Source of the DNA: Pseudomonadota bacterium
Lineage (GTDB): Bacteria; Myxococcota; Bradymonadia; UBA4248
DNA length: 5,981 bases
Direction of reading: 5' to 3'
Assembly (NCBI GenBank): GCA_017629415.1
Contig: JAGBXG010000529.1
Coordinates: forward strand, 1 to 5,981
Shown here: one piece after another, positions 1 to 5,172 of the stretch
Layout of the letters: each line of letters begins with the position of its first letter
How positions within the stretch are numbered: the stretch's first letter is position 1
Notes under the pieces: model-generated
What the model saw: only the letters and a program-made list of their open reading frames with translations
What the model was told of the DNA's origin: nothing
Databases searched by the model: none
Program-made: the position numbers and the translations under genes

Positions 1-38
1 ATGACAGATATTAAAGCTAAAACAAATCGTTTCATCAT
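1..38 (-). CDS. Start of an exported protein of unknown function (partial, runs off the left edge)
   Basis: Only the first 12 codons are visible. They read MMKRFVLALISV, a charged n-region followed by a hydrophobic stretch, which is the beginning of a signal peptide or N-terminal membrane anchor. The start is supported by an AGGAG Shine-Dalgarno at 49-45 with a 6-nt spacer to the first of two adjacent ATG codons (38-36 and 35-33). The gene begins 12 nt after the stop codon of the gene at 51-926 with no terminator between, so the two are probably cotranscribed. The mature protein lies outside the window and no function can be proposed. Confidence 0.7.
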   Translation of the reverse strand, partial: MMKRFVLALISV

Positions 39-50
39 CTTTATCTCCTA

Positions 51-926
51 TTAAAACGTCATGTTTAATGCAATACTGTTATACGAAATCGCAATAGATG
101 TATCTAATTTATCTTTTGTATCTTTTTCCGCTTTGAGTTGCGTATATTTATATCCACCAATTCCAGCCATCACAGCCCCGGCAACGGCAGCCCCAATACC
201 CACCCCAAGTAAAACACTACCTGCCGTATATTTAACCATGGCATCTTCTTTACCTAAATTAAAAGCATTCTGATAGGTATCATTATCAGTTTTAGGGGAA
301 TTAATATCAATATTACTATCGTTCAAAACGATATTTTCTATGCCTGAAAACCCCATGACCAAGCCGCCGGCAACGGCCATAACGACACCAGCGATACCGA
401 TGCCGGCTCCGCTCCACATGACATATTTGGCCCAATTGAGTTCTCCTGTTTCGCCTTCATCCATTTGTTGATCCAAATTCAACAATCGTGCTCTTTCGGC
501 TTCAAGGGCTTTTTGGTACTGCGCTTCAATTTTCCCCGTTTTAAAAGCGACAACTTCGGGAAATTCAGATTCATAACGCGCATACCACATGGTTTTGAGC
601 AAATCTTTGGGGACTGCAAATTCTTCGGTATTGTCTGTGGCAATAGAAAAATGGGTATGTGCCGACTTTTGATCGCCTAATTCTTGATAAATCTTACCCA
701 AAGCATAATTGACACTGGGGACTGTCGGACAAATTTTAAGCAGTTTATCCGCTGTTTTTCTGGCTGCATGATAATCTTTGTCTTGGATTTGAACATTCAT
801 CTTTTCCATTAAAGACTTATATTCAATATTATTTCCTAAATCTGCGCAATCTTGCGCTGCGGCACTACCTGCAAACAAAAGGTTTGCAGCTAAAAGGGTA
901 CTCATACCTAAAATTTTAGAGTACAC
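51..926 (-). CDS. Secreted or envelope TPR-like protein with two glycine-rich membrane segments; probably phase-variable
   Basis: Residues are numbered from the GTG at 926. Residues 1-24 form a signal peptide (hydrophobic LLAANLLFAG, then SAAA before QDC). Residues 45-100 are helical and TPR-like (YALGKIYQELGD), and 128-155 look like a coiled coil. Residues 168-195 and 233-258 are two Gly/Ala-rich hydrophobic segments flanking a polar Asn/Asp-rich loop. The C terminus ends in a beta-like strand and Phe (SIALNMTF). I do not recognise a named family; the layout recalls myxobacterial TPR/two-TM envelope proteins. Start choice is the key problem. The GTG at 926 has no spaced Shine-Dalgarno. The ATG at 905 lacks one too and gives an uncharged n-region. 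The only well-formed start is the ATG at 994 (GAGGA at 1003-999), separated from this frame by six 10-bp repeats and out of frame with it. At 1, 4 or 7 repeats it would be in frame; with one copy the n-region would read MRNNQGVYSKILG, a normal length. Confidence 0.8.
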   Translation of the reverse strand: MYSKILGMSTLLAANLLFAGSAAAQDCADLGNNIEYKSLMEKMNVQIQDKDYHAARKTADKLLKICPTVPSVNYALGKIYQELGDQKSAHTHFSIATDNTEEFAVPKDLLKTMWYARYESEFPEVVAFKTGKIEAQYQKALEAERARLLNLDQQMDEGETGELNWAKYVMWSGAGIGIAGVVMAVAGGLVMGFSGIENIVLNDSNIDINSPKTDNDTYQNAFNLGKEDAMVKYTAGSVLLGVGIGAAVAGAVMAGIGGYKYTQLKAEKDTKDKLDTSIAISYNSIALNMTF

Positions 927-994
927 CCCCTGATTGTTTCTGATTGTTTCTGATTGTTTCTGATTGTTTCTGATTGTTTCTGATTGTTTCTCAT
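908..994 (-). CDS. Short repeat-encoded leader ORF: the out-of-frame product of the promoter-proximal ATG
   Basis: This 28-codon frame begins at the ATG with the best ribosome binding site in the region (GAGGA at 1003-999, 4-nt spacer). It runs through the six 10-bp repeats, reading NNQKQSETIR-type decapeptides, and stops at TAG 910-908. That stop lies 2 nt before the ATG at 905, which is in frame with the downstream protein. I infer this is not a gene in its own right but the frame-shifted 'off' reading of the phase-variable gene. A weak second possibility is a leader peptide that couples translation to the ATG at 905 by termination and reinitiation. Confidence 0.55.
   Translation of the reverse strand: MRNNQKQSETIRNNQKQSETIRGCTLKF
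931..990 (-). repeat. Six perfect tandem copies of a 10-bp unit at the 5' end of a gene
   Basis: The unit is TGATTGTTTC on the plus strand and GAAACAATCA in the coding direction, with six identical copies. It starts one nucleotide after an ATG with a good Shine-Dalgarno and ends 4 nt before the GTG at 926. The unit length is not a multiple of three, so gain or loss of one copy by slipped-strand mispairing changes the frame. The other two frames hit stops at TAG 910-908 and TAA 918-916. Only copy numbers of 1, 4, 7 and so on join the ATG to the long frame. Confidence 0.97.
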
Positions 995-998
995 ATCT

Positions 999-1003
999 TC
1001 CTC
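999..1003 (-). promoter_or_regulatory. Shine-Dalgarno GAGGA for the ATG at 994
   Basis: GAGGA (extended as AGAGGAAG) sits 4 nt before the ATG at 994-992, in a purine-rich context. It decides the start question for the repeat-bearing gene, because neither the GTG at 926 nor the ATG at 905 has a comparable site at normal spacing. Confidence 0.75.
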
Positions 1004-1039
1004 TATATGTACAGCCTTTTCAAATATAAATGCCATTCT

Positions 1040-1068
1040 ATTTTATACTTATTGCATTTTTTATTCAA
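1040..1068 (-). promoter_or_regulatory. Sigma70-type promoter upstream of the repeat-bearing gene
   Basis: On the minus strand, a -35 TTGAAT (1068-1063) and a -10 TAAAAT (1045-1040) are separated by exactly 17 nt. An overlapping TATAAA would give a 15-nt spacer. Transcription would begin near 1033, giving a 5' leader of about 40 nt before the ATG at 994, which supports that ATG as the real start. The region is AT-rich, so a chance match is possible. Confidence 0.5.
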
Positions 1069-1220
1069 AATATATCAGCGCAACCTCGGGGCAACTCTAA
1101 CGGCAAATGCCTTGGCTTCAAGCAAGATCTGAAGGCAATACATAGTTTTACGCGAACTCGAATTTAAACAATATCTCAGGTATCGTCTTATGCTCCGGTT
1201 CACATTTTCATGACCTCGGG

Positions 1221-1262
1221 AAAACAAAAAAAACCCTCTAAAGCTATGTGCTTTAGAGGGTT
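1221..1262 (-). terminator. Intrinsic (rho-independent) terminator of the 1287-1811 gene
   Basis: A perfect 13-bp stem pairs AACCCTCTAAAGC (1232-1244) with GCTTTAGAGGGTT (1250-1262), with a 5-nt loop. Read on the minus strand it is followed by TTTTTTTTGTTTT, which overlaps the end of the stem. It lies 24 nt after the stop codon at 1287, so it ends that transcript and separates it from the repeat-bearing gene to the left. Confidence 0.93.
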
Positions 1263-1286
1263 GATTTTCTGCATTGAAGTCAGAAA

Positions 1287-1811
1287 TCAGAATCTTGCAC
1301 TTAATCCAAAGCCAGAAAATCCAGGTGAAGCATAAATCTCAGGACGCCATTCAAATTCCAATCCTGCAATCTCAGCATTGCGATAAGGATAAAATTTAAT
1401 AGCATCTGCGATAAGGAGTCCAATACCAGTTAGAAATATTGCACCGCCGGTAACGCCAATGCCAATGAGAGCTGCTTTGACATTATCTAGGAAGCCTGCA
1501 TCGAATTGCTTAAAATCGCTATATAGAACGAAACCTGCAGCAATCGGCGAAGCAATAACAACCGCAAGTCCAACACCAAAGAAACTCCAGCCAAGGACTT
1601 TATAGAGTTTAGACTCTTTTTCCCAATTATAATCTATTGGTTCTGTTAAATCTGCTTCCGAACCTTCGTCGATTTGCACAATCTTATCATCATAAAATTT
1701 ATCATCATAAAATTTATCATCATAAAATTTATCATCCTAGGCAAATGCATTTCCCGTAAACAGAAAGAAAAGAAAACTTATAAACAGTACGCTCAACAAA
1801 GTGTTTTTCAA
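1287..1811 (-). pseudogene. Small secreted two-TM protein interrupted by an in-frame amber codon right after the signal peptide
   Basis: Translation from the TTG at 1811-1809 (GGAG at 1822-1819, 7-nt spacer) gives a 24-residue signal peptide: MKN, a strongly hydrophobic core, then TGNAFA. The next codon is TAG (1739-1737), followed in the same frame by DD, three KFYDD repeats and the open frame to 1287. Residue 25 is usually a good place for Gln after an AxA cleavage site, so a single CAG to TAG change would explain the stop. The mature part has an acidic N terminus, hydrophobic segments at about 71-97 and 112-136 (full-length numbering), and a C-terminal strand ending GFGLSARF. An alternative GTG at 1679 would give a 130-residue protein without a signal peptide and with no Shine-Dalgarno seen, so I reject it as the native start. 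The in-frame signal peptide, the cleavage-site position and the strong terminator argue that this is one gene of 174 sense codons, recently inactivated or read through by amber suppression. Confidence 0.72.
1686..1736 (-). repeat. Three tandem 15-bp units plus a partial copy, encoding KFYDD repeats
   Basis: The unit is ATCATCATAAAATTT on the plus strand, present as perfect copies at 1686-1700, 1701-1715 and 1716-1730, with a 6-bp partial copy to 1736. In the coding direction it reads AAA TTT TAT GAT GAT, giving KFYDD. Because 15 is divisible by three, copy-number changes would alter the length of the mature N terminus without shifting the frame. It lies directly after the amber codon. Confidence 0.95.
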
Positions 1812-1818
1812 TGATCAA

Positions 1819-1822
1819 CTCC
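1819..1822 (-). promoter_or_regulatory. Shine-Dalgarno GGAG supporting the TTG start at 1811
   Basis: GGAG, in the context AAGATGGAG, lies 7 nt upstream of the TTG at 1811-1809. The frame upstream of this TTG is closed by TGA at 1817-1815, so TTG is the only usable start that yields the signal peptide. An ATG overlapping the site opens a different frame that is not hydrophobic and ends at the repeat. Confidence 0.6.
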
Positions 1823-1850
1823 ATCTTTTAGTTCTCCCCCCCTCTTTATT

Positions 1851-1884
1851 ATCATACTTAACTCATCATAAAATAAACAGTCAA
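1851..1884 (-). promoter_or_regulatory. Possible promoter of the 1287-1811 gene
   Basis: A near-consensus -35 TTGACT lies at 1884-1879. The best -10-like hexamer, TATGAT (1856-1851), is 22 nt away, which is too long. TTAAGT at 17 nt spacing is a weaker match. A run of seven G (1842-1836, coding direction) lies in the leader between this promoter and the Shine-Dalgarno. The assignment is tentative. Confidence 0.3.
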
Positions 1885-1943
1885 AAGATATATTCTGTAT
1901 ATGATTCGATTTAAACGATCTATGATTCGTGAGCACAGCTTAT

Positions 1944-2010
1944 CATGTGGCGTATGCACTGCAGGTGCATAGCCACATGCGCAAGGCGTATCGGGCCTAG
2001 CCCGATAGCC
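1944..2010. repeat. Two adjacent, related hairpins sharing the same bulge (REP-like)
   Basis: Hairpin A pairs 1944-1959 with 1965-1979 (15 bp, loop TGCAG). Hairpin B pairs 1985-1996 with 2000-2010 (11 bp, loop CTA). In both, the 5' arm contains GGCGTAT and the 3' arm ATAGCC, leaving the same single G unpaired, although the flanking stem sequences differ. Neither is followed by a T-tract on either strand, so they are not standard terminators. They lie 17 nt beyond the stop of the regulator gene and could protect mRNA ends or be members of a dispersed palindromic repeat family. Confidence 0.7.
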
Positions 2011-2027
2011 GCGCCCTGTAAAAAAGA

Positions 2028-2708
2028 TTATAGCGTCACAACAATGACTTGAGTTTGGGCATCTGTCAGCGTCATTTCATGGCCATCGATTTCAATCGTC
2101 ACCTTGTCGCCATGTTTTTTTACACGTTTGAGCACGACATTGGGCAAAATCCCCATCTCGAGAATCGTTTTGCGGTCGGTGCCTTCGGCTTTGACTTGGC
2201 AAACTGTCACATCGGTATTTTCGGGCACGGCGGAGAGCAACAACTGCTGCTGATTGACGCGATGACGACATACGGAACACGGATCGGATTGCGACATTTG
2301 AGCATTTGAGCCGCCCATACAAGCCCCTTGATGCGGACAAGTGGAACGCGATTCAAAGAAACGCACAAAGCGTTCCATGCCTTCATCCGAGAGTGCATGC
2401 TCCAGACCACAAGCCTCCTCGCGAGCTTGCGCCTCATTCATTCCGAGAATATCGTGAAAGAATTGAAACAGCAGGACATGACGCGCGTAGACCCGGCGAG
2501 CCGCGACTTTACCCGTTTCGGTAAGACGAATAAATTTGCGCTGCTCGTATTCGAGATAACCGAGTTCCGCCAGCTGCTTGAGCGCCGGCGACACAGAAGA
2601 CGCTTTGACATCTCGCGCGGTTGCAATATCGCGCACTCTGGCAAGCTCGCTGCCTTGCTGAAGCAGGTAAATCGTCTCAAGATAATCCTCAAGTGAGGGT
2701 GTAAGCAT
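2028..2708 (-). CDS. DtxR/MntR-family metal-dependent transcriptional regulator with C-terminal FeoA-like domain
   Basis: This 226-residue protein is a predicted cytoplasmic repressor that binds operator DNA when loaded with Fe(II) or Mn(II). Residues 1-65 form the winged helix (SLEDYLETIYLL, then VKASSVSPALKQLAELGYL). Residues 66-120 form the dimerisation/metal domain, and about 155-226 the SH3-like FeoA domain (ILEMGILPN, ending VIVVTL). D8, E11 and H77 fall at the MntR ligand positions. The later site reads EACGLEH (C100, E103, H104), which matches the DtxR C-x2-E-H pattern rather than the Glu of MntR. The DtxR ancillary-site Glu and His appear absent (F81 and R96 by position). An unusual cysteine-rich link (CPHQGAC at 124-130, CSVC at 144-147) precedes the FeoA part. 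The gene starts 2 nt after the larB stop, so the pair is translationally coupled. Target metal and regulon cannot be read from sequence. Confidence 0.93.
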   Translation of the reverse strand: MLTPSLEDYLETIYLLQQGSELARVRDIATARDVKASSVSPALKQLAELGYLEYEQRKFIRLTETGKVAARRVYARHVLLFQFFHDILGMNEAQAREEACGLEHALSDEGMERFVRFFESRSTCPHQGACMGGSNAQMSQSDPCSVCRHRVNQQQLLLSAVPENTDVTVCQVKAEGTDRKTILEMGILPNVVLKRVKKHGDKVTIEIDGHEMTLTDAQTQVIVVTL

Positions 2709-2710
2709 AA

Positions 2711-3475
2711 TTATCCGTGGGAAAGAGGAGTATTAATGAGGCTAGCTTGAAATGCCGCCCCAAAACCGTTGTCAATGTTGACGACACTGACGCCTGAAGC
2801 ACATGAATTCAGCATCGAAAGCAACGCCGAAACGCCGCCAAAAGATGCACCATACCCAATACTCGTCGGAACCGCAATAACTGGGCACGACACCAGACCA
2901 GCAATGACGCTTGGCAATGCGCCCTCCATGCCGGCGACAGCAATGATAACACGGGCAGACATGAAAACATCGAGTTTTGATAAAATTCGATGCAGGCCTG
3001 CCACACCGACATCATACAAACGAATAACTTCATTGCCTAGAAATTGCGCAGTCAAAGCAGCTTCTTCTGCCACAGGCATATCACTCGTGCCGCCCGTTGC
3101 CACTACAATTTTGCCACATGTCTTGGGGATCGGCATTTCTCCCACGATGCCGATACGCGCCATATCATGGTAAATCAGCTCAATCCCATGTTTTGCTTTG
3201 AGCTCCTGGGCACATAAACTGTCAAGCCGCGTAATGAGCACCCCCTTTTCTCGCGCTTTTTGAAGCGAACGAACGATGCCCGCAATCTGTTCAGCAGTTT
3301 TTCCAGCGCCATAAATGACTTCAGCTACATTCTGACGCATCCCGCGATGCCAATCTACGCGCGCGTATCCCAAATCCTCAAACGGCTCGCGCTGAATCTG
3401 CAACACAGCATCACAGACCTGAATCTGCCCGGATGCCACCTGATTTAATAAGATTTCGAGTTCTGTTTTTGTCAT
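2711..3475 (-). CDS. larB: LarB, nickel-pincer cofactor biosynthesis protein (NaAD carboxylase/hydrolase)
   Basis: LarB carboxylates the pyridinium ring of nicotinic acid adenine dinucleotide at C5 and releases AMP, giving pyridinium-3,5-biscarboxylate mononucleotide. This is the first step to the nickel-pincer cofactor of lactate racemase and other LarA-type enzymes. The protein is 254 residues, normal for the family. The C-terminal half is a PurE/AIR-carboxylase-like fold with TGGTSDMPVAEEA at 127-139, AGMEGALPSV at 181-190 and the family signature VVNIDNGFGAA at 231-241. C225 and E184 are 41 residues apart, the same as the C221 and E180 I recall for Lactiplantibacillus LarB, where the Cys attacks the pyridine ring. 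The ATG at 3475 is 71 nt after the SDR gene, and the stop is 2 nt before the metalloregulator. No larA, larC or larE is in the window, so the rest of the pathway must lie elsewhere if it is functional. Confidence 0.95.
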   Translation of the reverse strand: MTKTELEILLNQVASGQIQVCDAVLQIQREPFEDLGYARVDWHRGMRQNVAEVIYGAGKTAEQIAGIVRSLQKAREKGVLITRLDSLCAQELKAKHGIELIYHDMARIGIVGEMPIPKTCGKIVVATGGTSDMPVAEEAALTAQFLGNEVIRLYDVGVAGLHRILSKLDVFMSARVIIAVAGMEGALPSVIAGLVSCPVIAVPTSIGYGASFGGVSALLSMLNSCASGVSVVNIDNGFGAAFQASLINTPLSHG

Positions 3476-3546
3476 CGTTTTTTCTTGATGGGACTGCCCT
3501 TTAGAATCCTGCCGAGGCGCTGCCGGGCACGGCCCCCCTATCCAAA

Positions 3547-5037
3547 TTAATCTTCCCAGCCGTCAAAGATGTGCTCGTCGTAAACGTTGTGTTCATCTTC
3601 GTCGTGAGCGGCGTACCAAACTTGGGCAAAGAAGGGATTACCTTTGGCGATTTCGTCATAATTCCAGGGGGTAGGCAGACATTCAGGGCACCAGTGACCG
3701 CCGAGCAGGATAAGCCGTGGTGAAGCTTCGAACTTATGTCCAAATTGGCATTCCCACTCAAGTTTTGTCGCCAAATCACCCGGTGTCATGGTTTCCGAAA
3801 GGCATTTACCGCCACGGAATGCAGCGGCTTTTTTCATATCATCAATATTCAGTTCGGACAGGGGTTTCGATTCATCGTAGCCATGATCGAGGATTTTGGG
3901 CGTTTCGGTCGGACGGCTCAAGTCCATCTCTTTCCATGTGGGGATGGCACGATATTTTTCCATGCTGCCATAAAATGCAGAAATACGGTCTTTGTGGCCG
4001 GTTTTAATCCAGTCCTGAGTGCCCATATCCTTTTTAAATGCCATGGGACGCATGCCGAGTTTGATCAAGGGGGCCGGCACTATTTTGGCCAAGTGATAAA
4101 CTTTGGGCACGTGTTTGCCCATTTCTGCAAAATATTCATCGACAGGAGTATTGGCACGGAAATGCAAGTATTTTTCAAGCTCATCGGAATCCTGATACCA
4201 GTGGCCATGGAAATTTCTTTGCACAAACCAGTTGGCATCGAAGATCTTTTCTGGCGGCGGGCATGAGATGGTTTGGAGCAATTTGCATTCGAATTCATAG
4301 TTTGTCAGACGATATTCGGGACCGCTGCCAATATTATAAAATCGATTCCAGAATTCTTCGGGGACATCATCTTCACAGACATTGGCCAGTACGCGGCCGC
4401 TGTCTTCGACCGTTGCCCACTCGAGGACGCCACGAATGGGGACATGGAACATGATGGGATCATAGTTTTTCAAAATAGCCGGATATAAAATGCCCGACTG
4501 ACGCAAGCTGACCCAATATTTGATGCCAGATTCAGCAAACATGCGTTCGGCAACAGTTTTAGATATCGCATAATGATCATAAATGCTGATCTGAATCGGA
4601 TCGCCGGTACGTCCCCAATGCACGGGTTCATTACGCGCCCCTAACTGGGACACAGAACCGATATAGACGACTTTAGGCTGTTTATCCTCAGGCTGAGCCA
4701 GGACAGCTTTGATGATATATTCTGCAGCCGTCAGATTGACCTTACGCGTACTCTTGGGCTTGTAATCAGCCGCCGGCGAAACCATGCCGCCCACGTGGAG
4801 GACGTAATCAGACCCCGTTACACCCTCAAGTACATCTTCATACTTTGTCAAATCGCCCCAAACGACCTTGATTTTGCCTTCATAGGGGGCCAGTTTTTCG
4901 CGATTGACCTGGCTGGGACGCGCCAAAACGACGACATTAAAACGATCGAGACGTTTGACCAGCTCAAGCAAGCCAGCCTTGCCCATCGTGCCGGTTGCAC
5001 CGGTTAAAAATACGGTTTTCTTTGATTGGTTTTCCAT
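3547..5037 (-). CDS. NAD(P)-dependent epimerase/dehydratase-family protein (extended SDR) with C-terminal zinc-ribbon-like domain
   Basis: The chosen ATG at 5037 gives 496 residues beginning MENQSKKTVFLTGATGTMG, placing the Rossmann TGxxGxxG motif at 12-19 as expected for an SDR. Upstream in-frame codons to 5181 are encoded by a GC-rich hairpin element and are not part of the protein. The active site is readable: Ser at 128/130 (GSVSQLG), Y156 and K160 (YAISK). The SDR core ends near residue 330 and is followed by a linker. The last 90 residues carry C412, C430, H434 and the pair C450-P-E-C453 in a treble-clef or zinc-ribbon-like arrangement (ECQFGHKF, then GGHWCPEC). A highly acidic tail ends at GWED. 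The SDR part suggests oxidoreductase or epimerase chemistry on a nucleotide sugar, steroid-like or other small substrate, but the substrate cannot be deduced. larB follows by 71 nt in the same direction with no clear terminator between. Confidence 0.9.
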   Translation of the reverse strand: MENQSKKTVFLTGATGTMGKAGLLELVKRLDRFNVVVLARPSQVNREKLAPYEGKIKVVWGDLTKYEDVLEGVTGSDYVLHVGGMVSPAADYKPKSTRKVNLTAAEYIIKAVLAQPEDKQPKVVYIGSVSQLGARNEPVHWGRTGDPIQISIYDHYAISKTVAERMFAESGIKYWVSLRQSGILYPAILKNYDPIMFHVPIRGVLEWATVEDSGRVLANVCEDDVPEEFWNRFYNIGSGPEYRLTNYEFECKLLQTISCPPPEKIFDANWFVQRNFHGHWYQDSDELEKYLHFRANTPVDEYFAEMGKHVPKVYHLAKIVPAPLIKLGMRPMAFKKDMGTQDWIKTGHKDRISAFYGSMEKYRAIPTWKEMDLSRPTETPKILDHGYDESKPLSELNIDDMKKAAAFRGGKCLSETMTPGDLATKLEWECQFGHKFEASPRLILLGGHWCPECLPTPWNYDEIAKGNPFFAQVWYAAHDEDEHNVYDEHIFDGWED

Positions 5038-5127
5038 AACAATGCCAATAAATGAGATAGAAGATTTGCAGGACGCAAAGTTCTTGTGAGGTTTCCCCCC
5101 AAAGCCCCACGGTGTACGCAAAGGTCT

Positions 5128-5172
5128 TTTGGGGCTCCGCCCCAAACCCCGCCAAGGGGCTGAGCCCCTTGG
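5128..5172. repeat. GC-rich double hairpin element between genes
   Basis: The first stem pairs TTTGGGGC (5128-5135) with GCCCCAAA (5139-5146), loop TCC. The second pairs CCAAGGGGC (5152-5160) with GCCCCTTGG (5164-5172), loop TGA. Both are perfect. The element stands out from the surrounding AT-richer DNA and resembles the GGGGCTCCGCCCC-type dispersed intergenic palindromes seen in many bacteria (recalled, not searched). There is no T-tract, so simple intrinsic termination is unlikely, though it could slow transcription or protect the 3' end of the gene at 5224. Confidence 0.7.

Noticed and set aside
931..990. CRISPR array
   Set aside because: The 10-bp copies are directly contiguous without spacers and are far shorter than CRISPR repeats.
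1069..1220. Possible small gene or RNA between the terminator and the next promoter
   Set aside because: No frame with a start and ribosome site, and no stem stronger than a few base pairs, was seen.
1985..2010. Intrinsic terminator for the metalloregulator gene
   Set aside because: The stem is good, but in the transcribed direction no T-tract follows it; the T-run lies between the stop codon and the hairpin.
2328..2696. Plus-strand open frame of 122 codons
   Set aside because: Antisense to the metalloregulator, whose domains and ligand residues are intact; no ribosome site or known motif seen.
2769..3173. Plus-strand open frame of 134 codons
   Set aside because: Antisense shadow of larB, which has its full family signature on the other strand.
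3476..3546. Terminator between the SDR gene and larB
   Set aside because: The GC-rich stretch has only weak self-complementarity and no T-tract, so readthrough into larB is more likely.
3736..4266. Plus-strand open frame of 176 codons
   Set aside because: It lies wholly antisense to the SDR gene, has no recognisable motif, and is explained by the codon use of the real gene.
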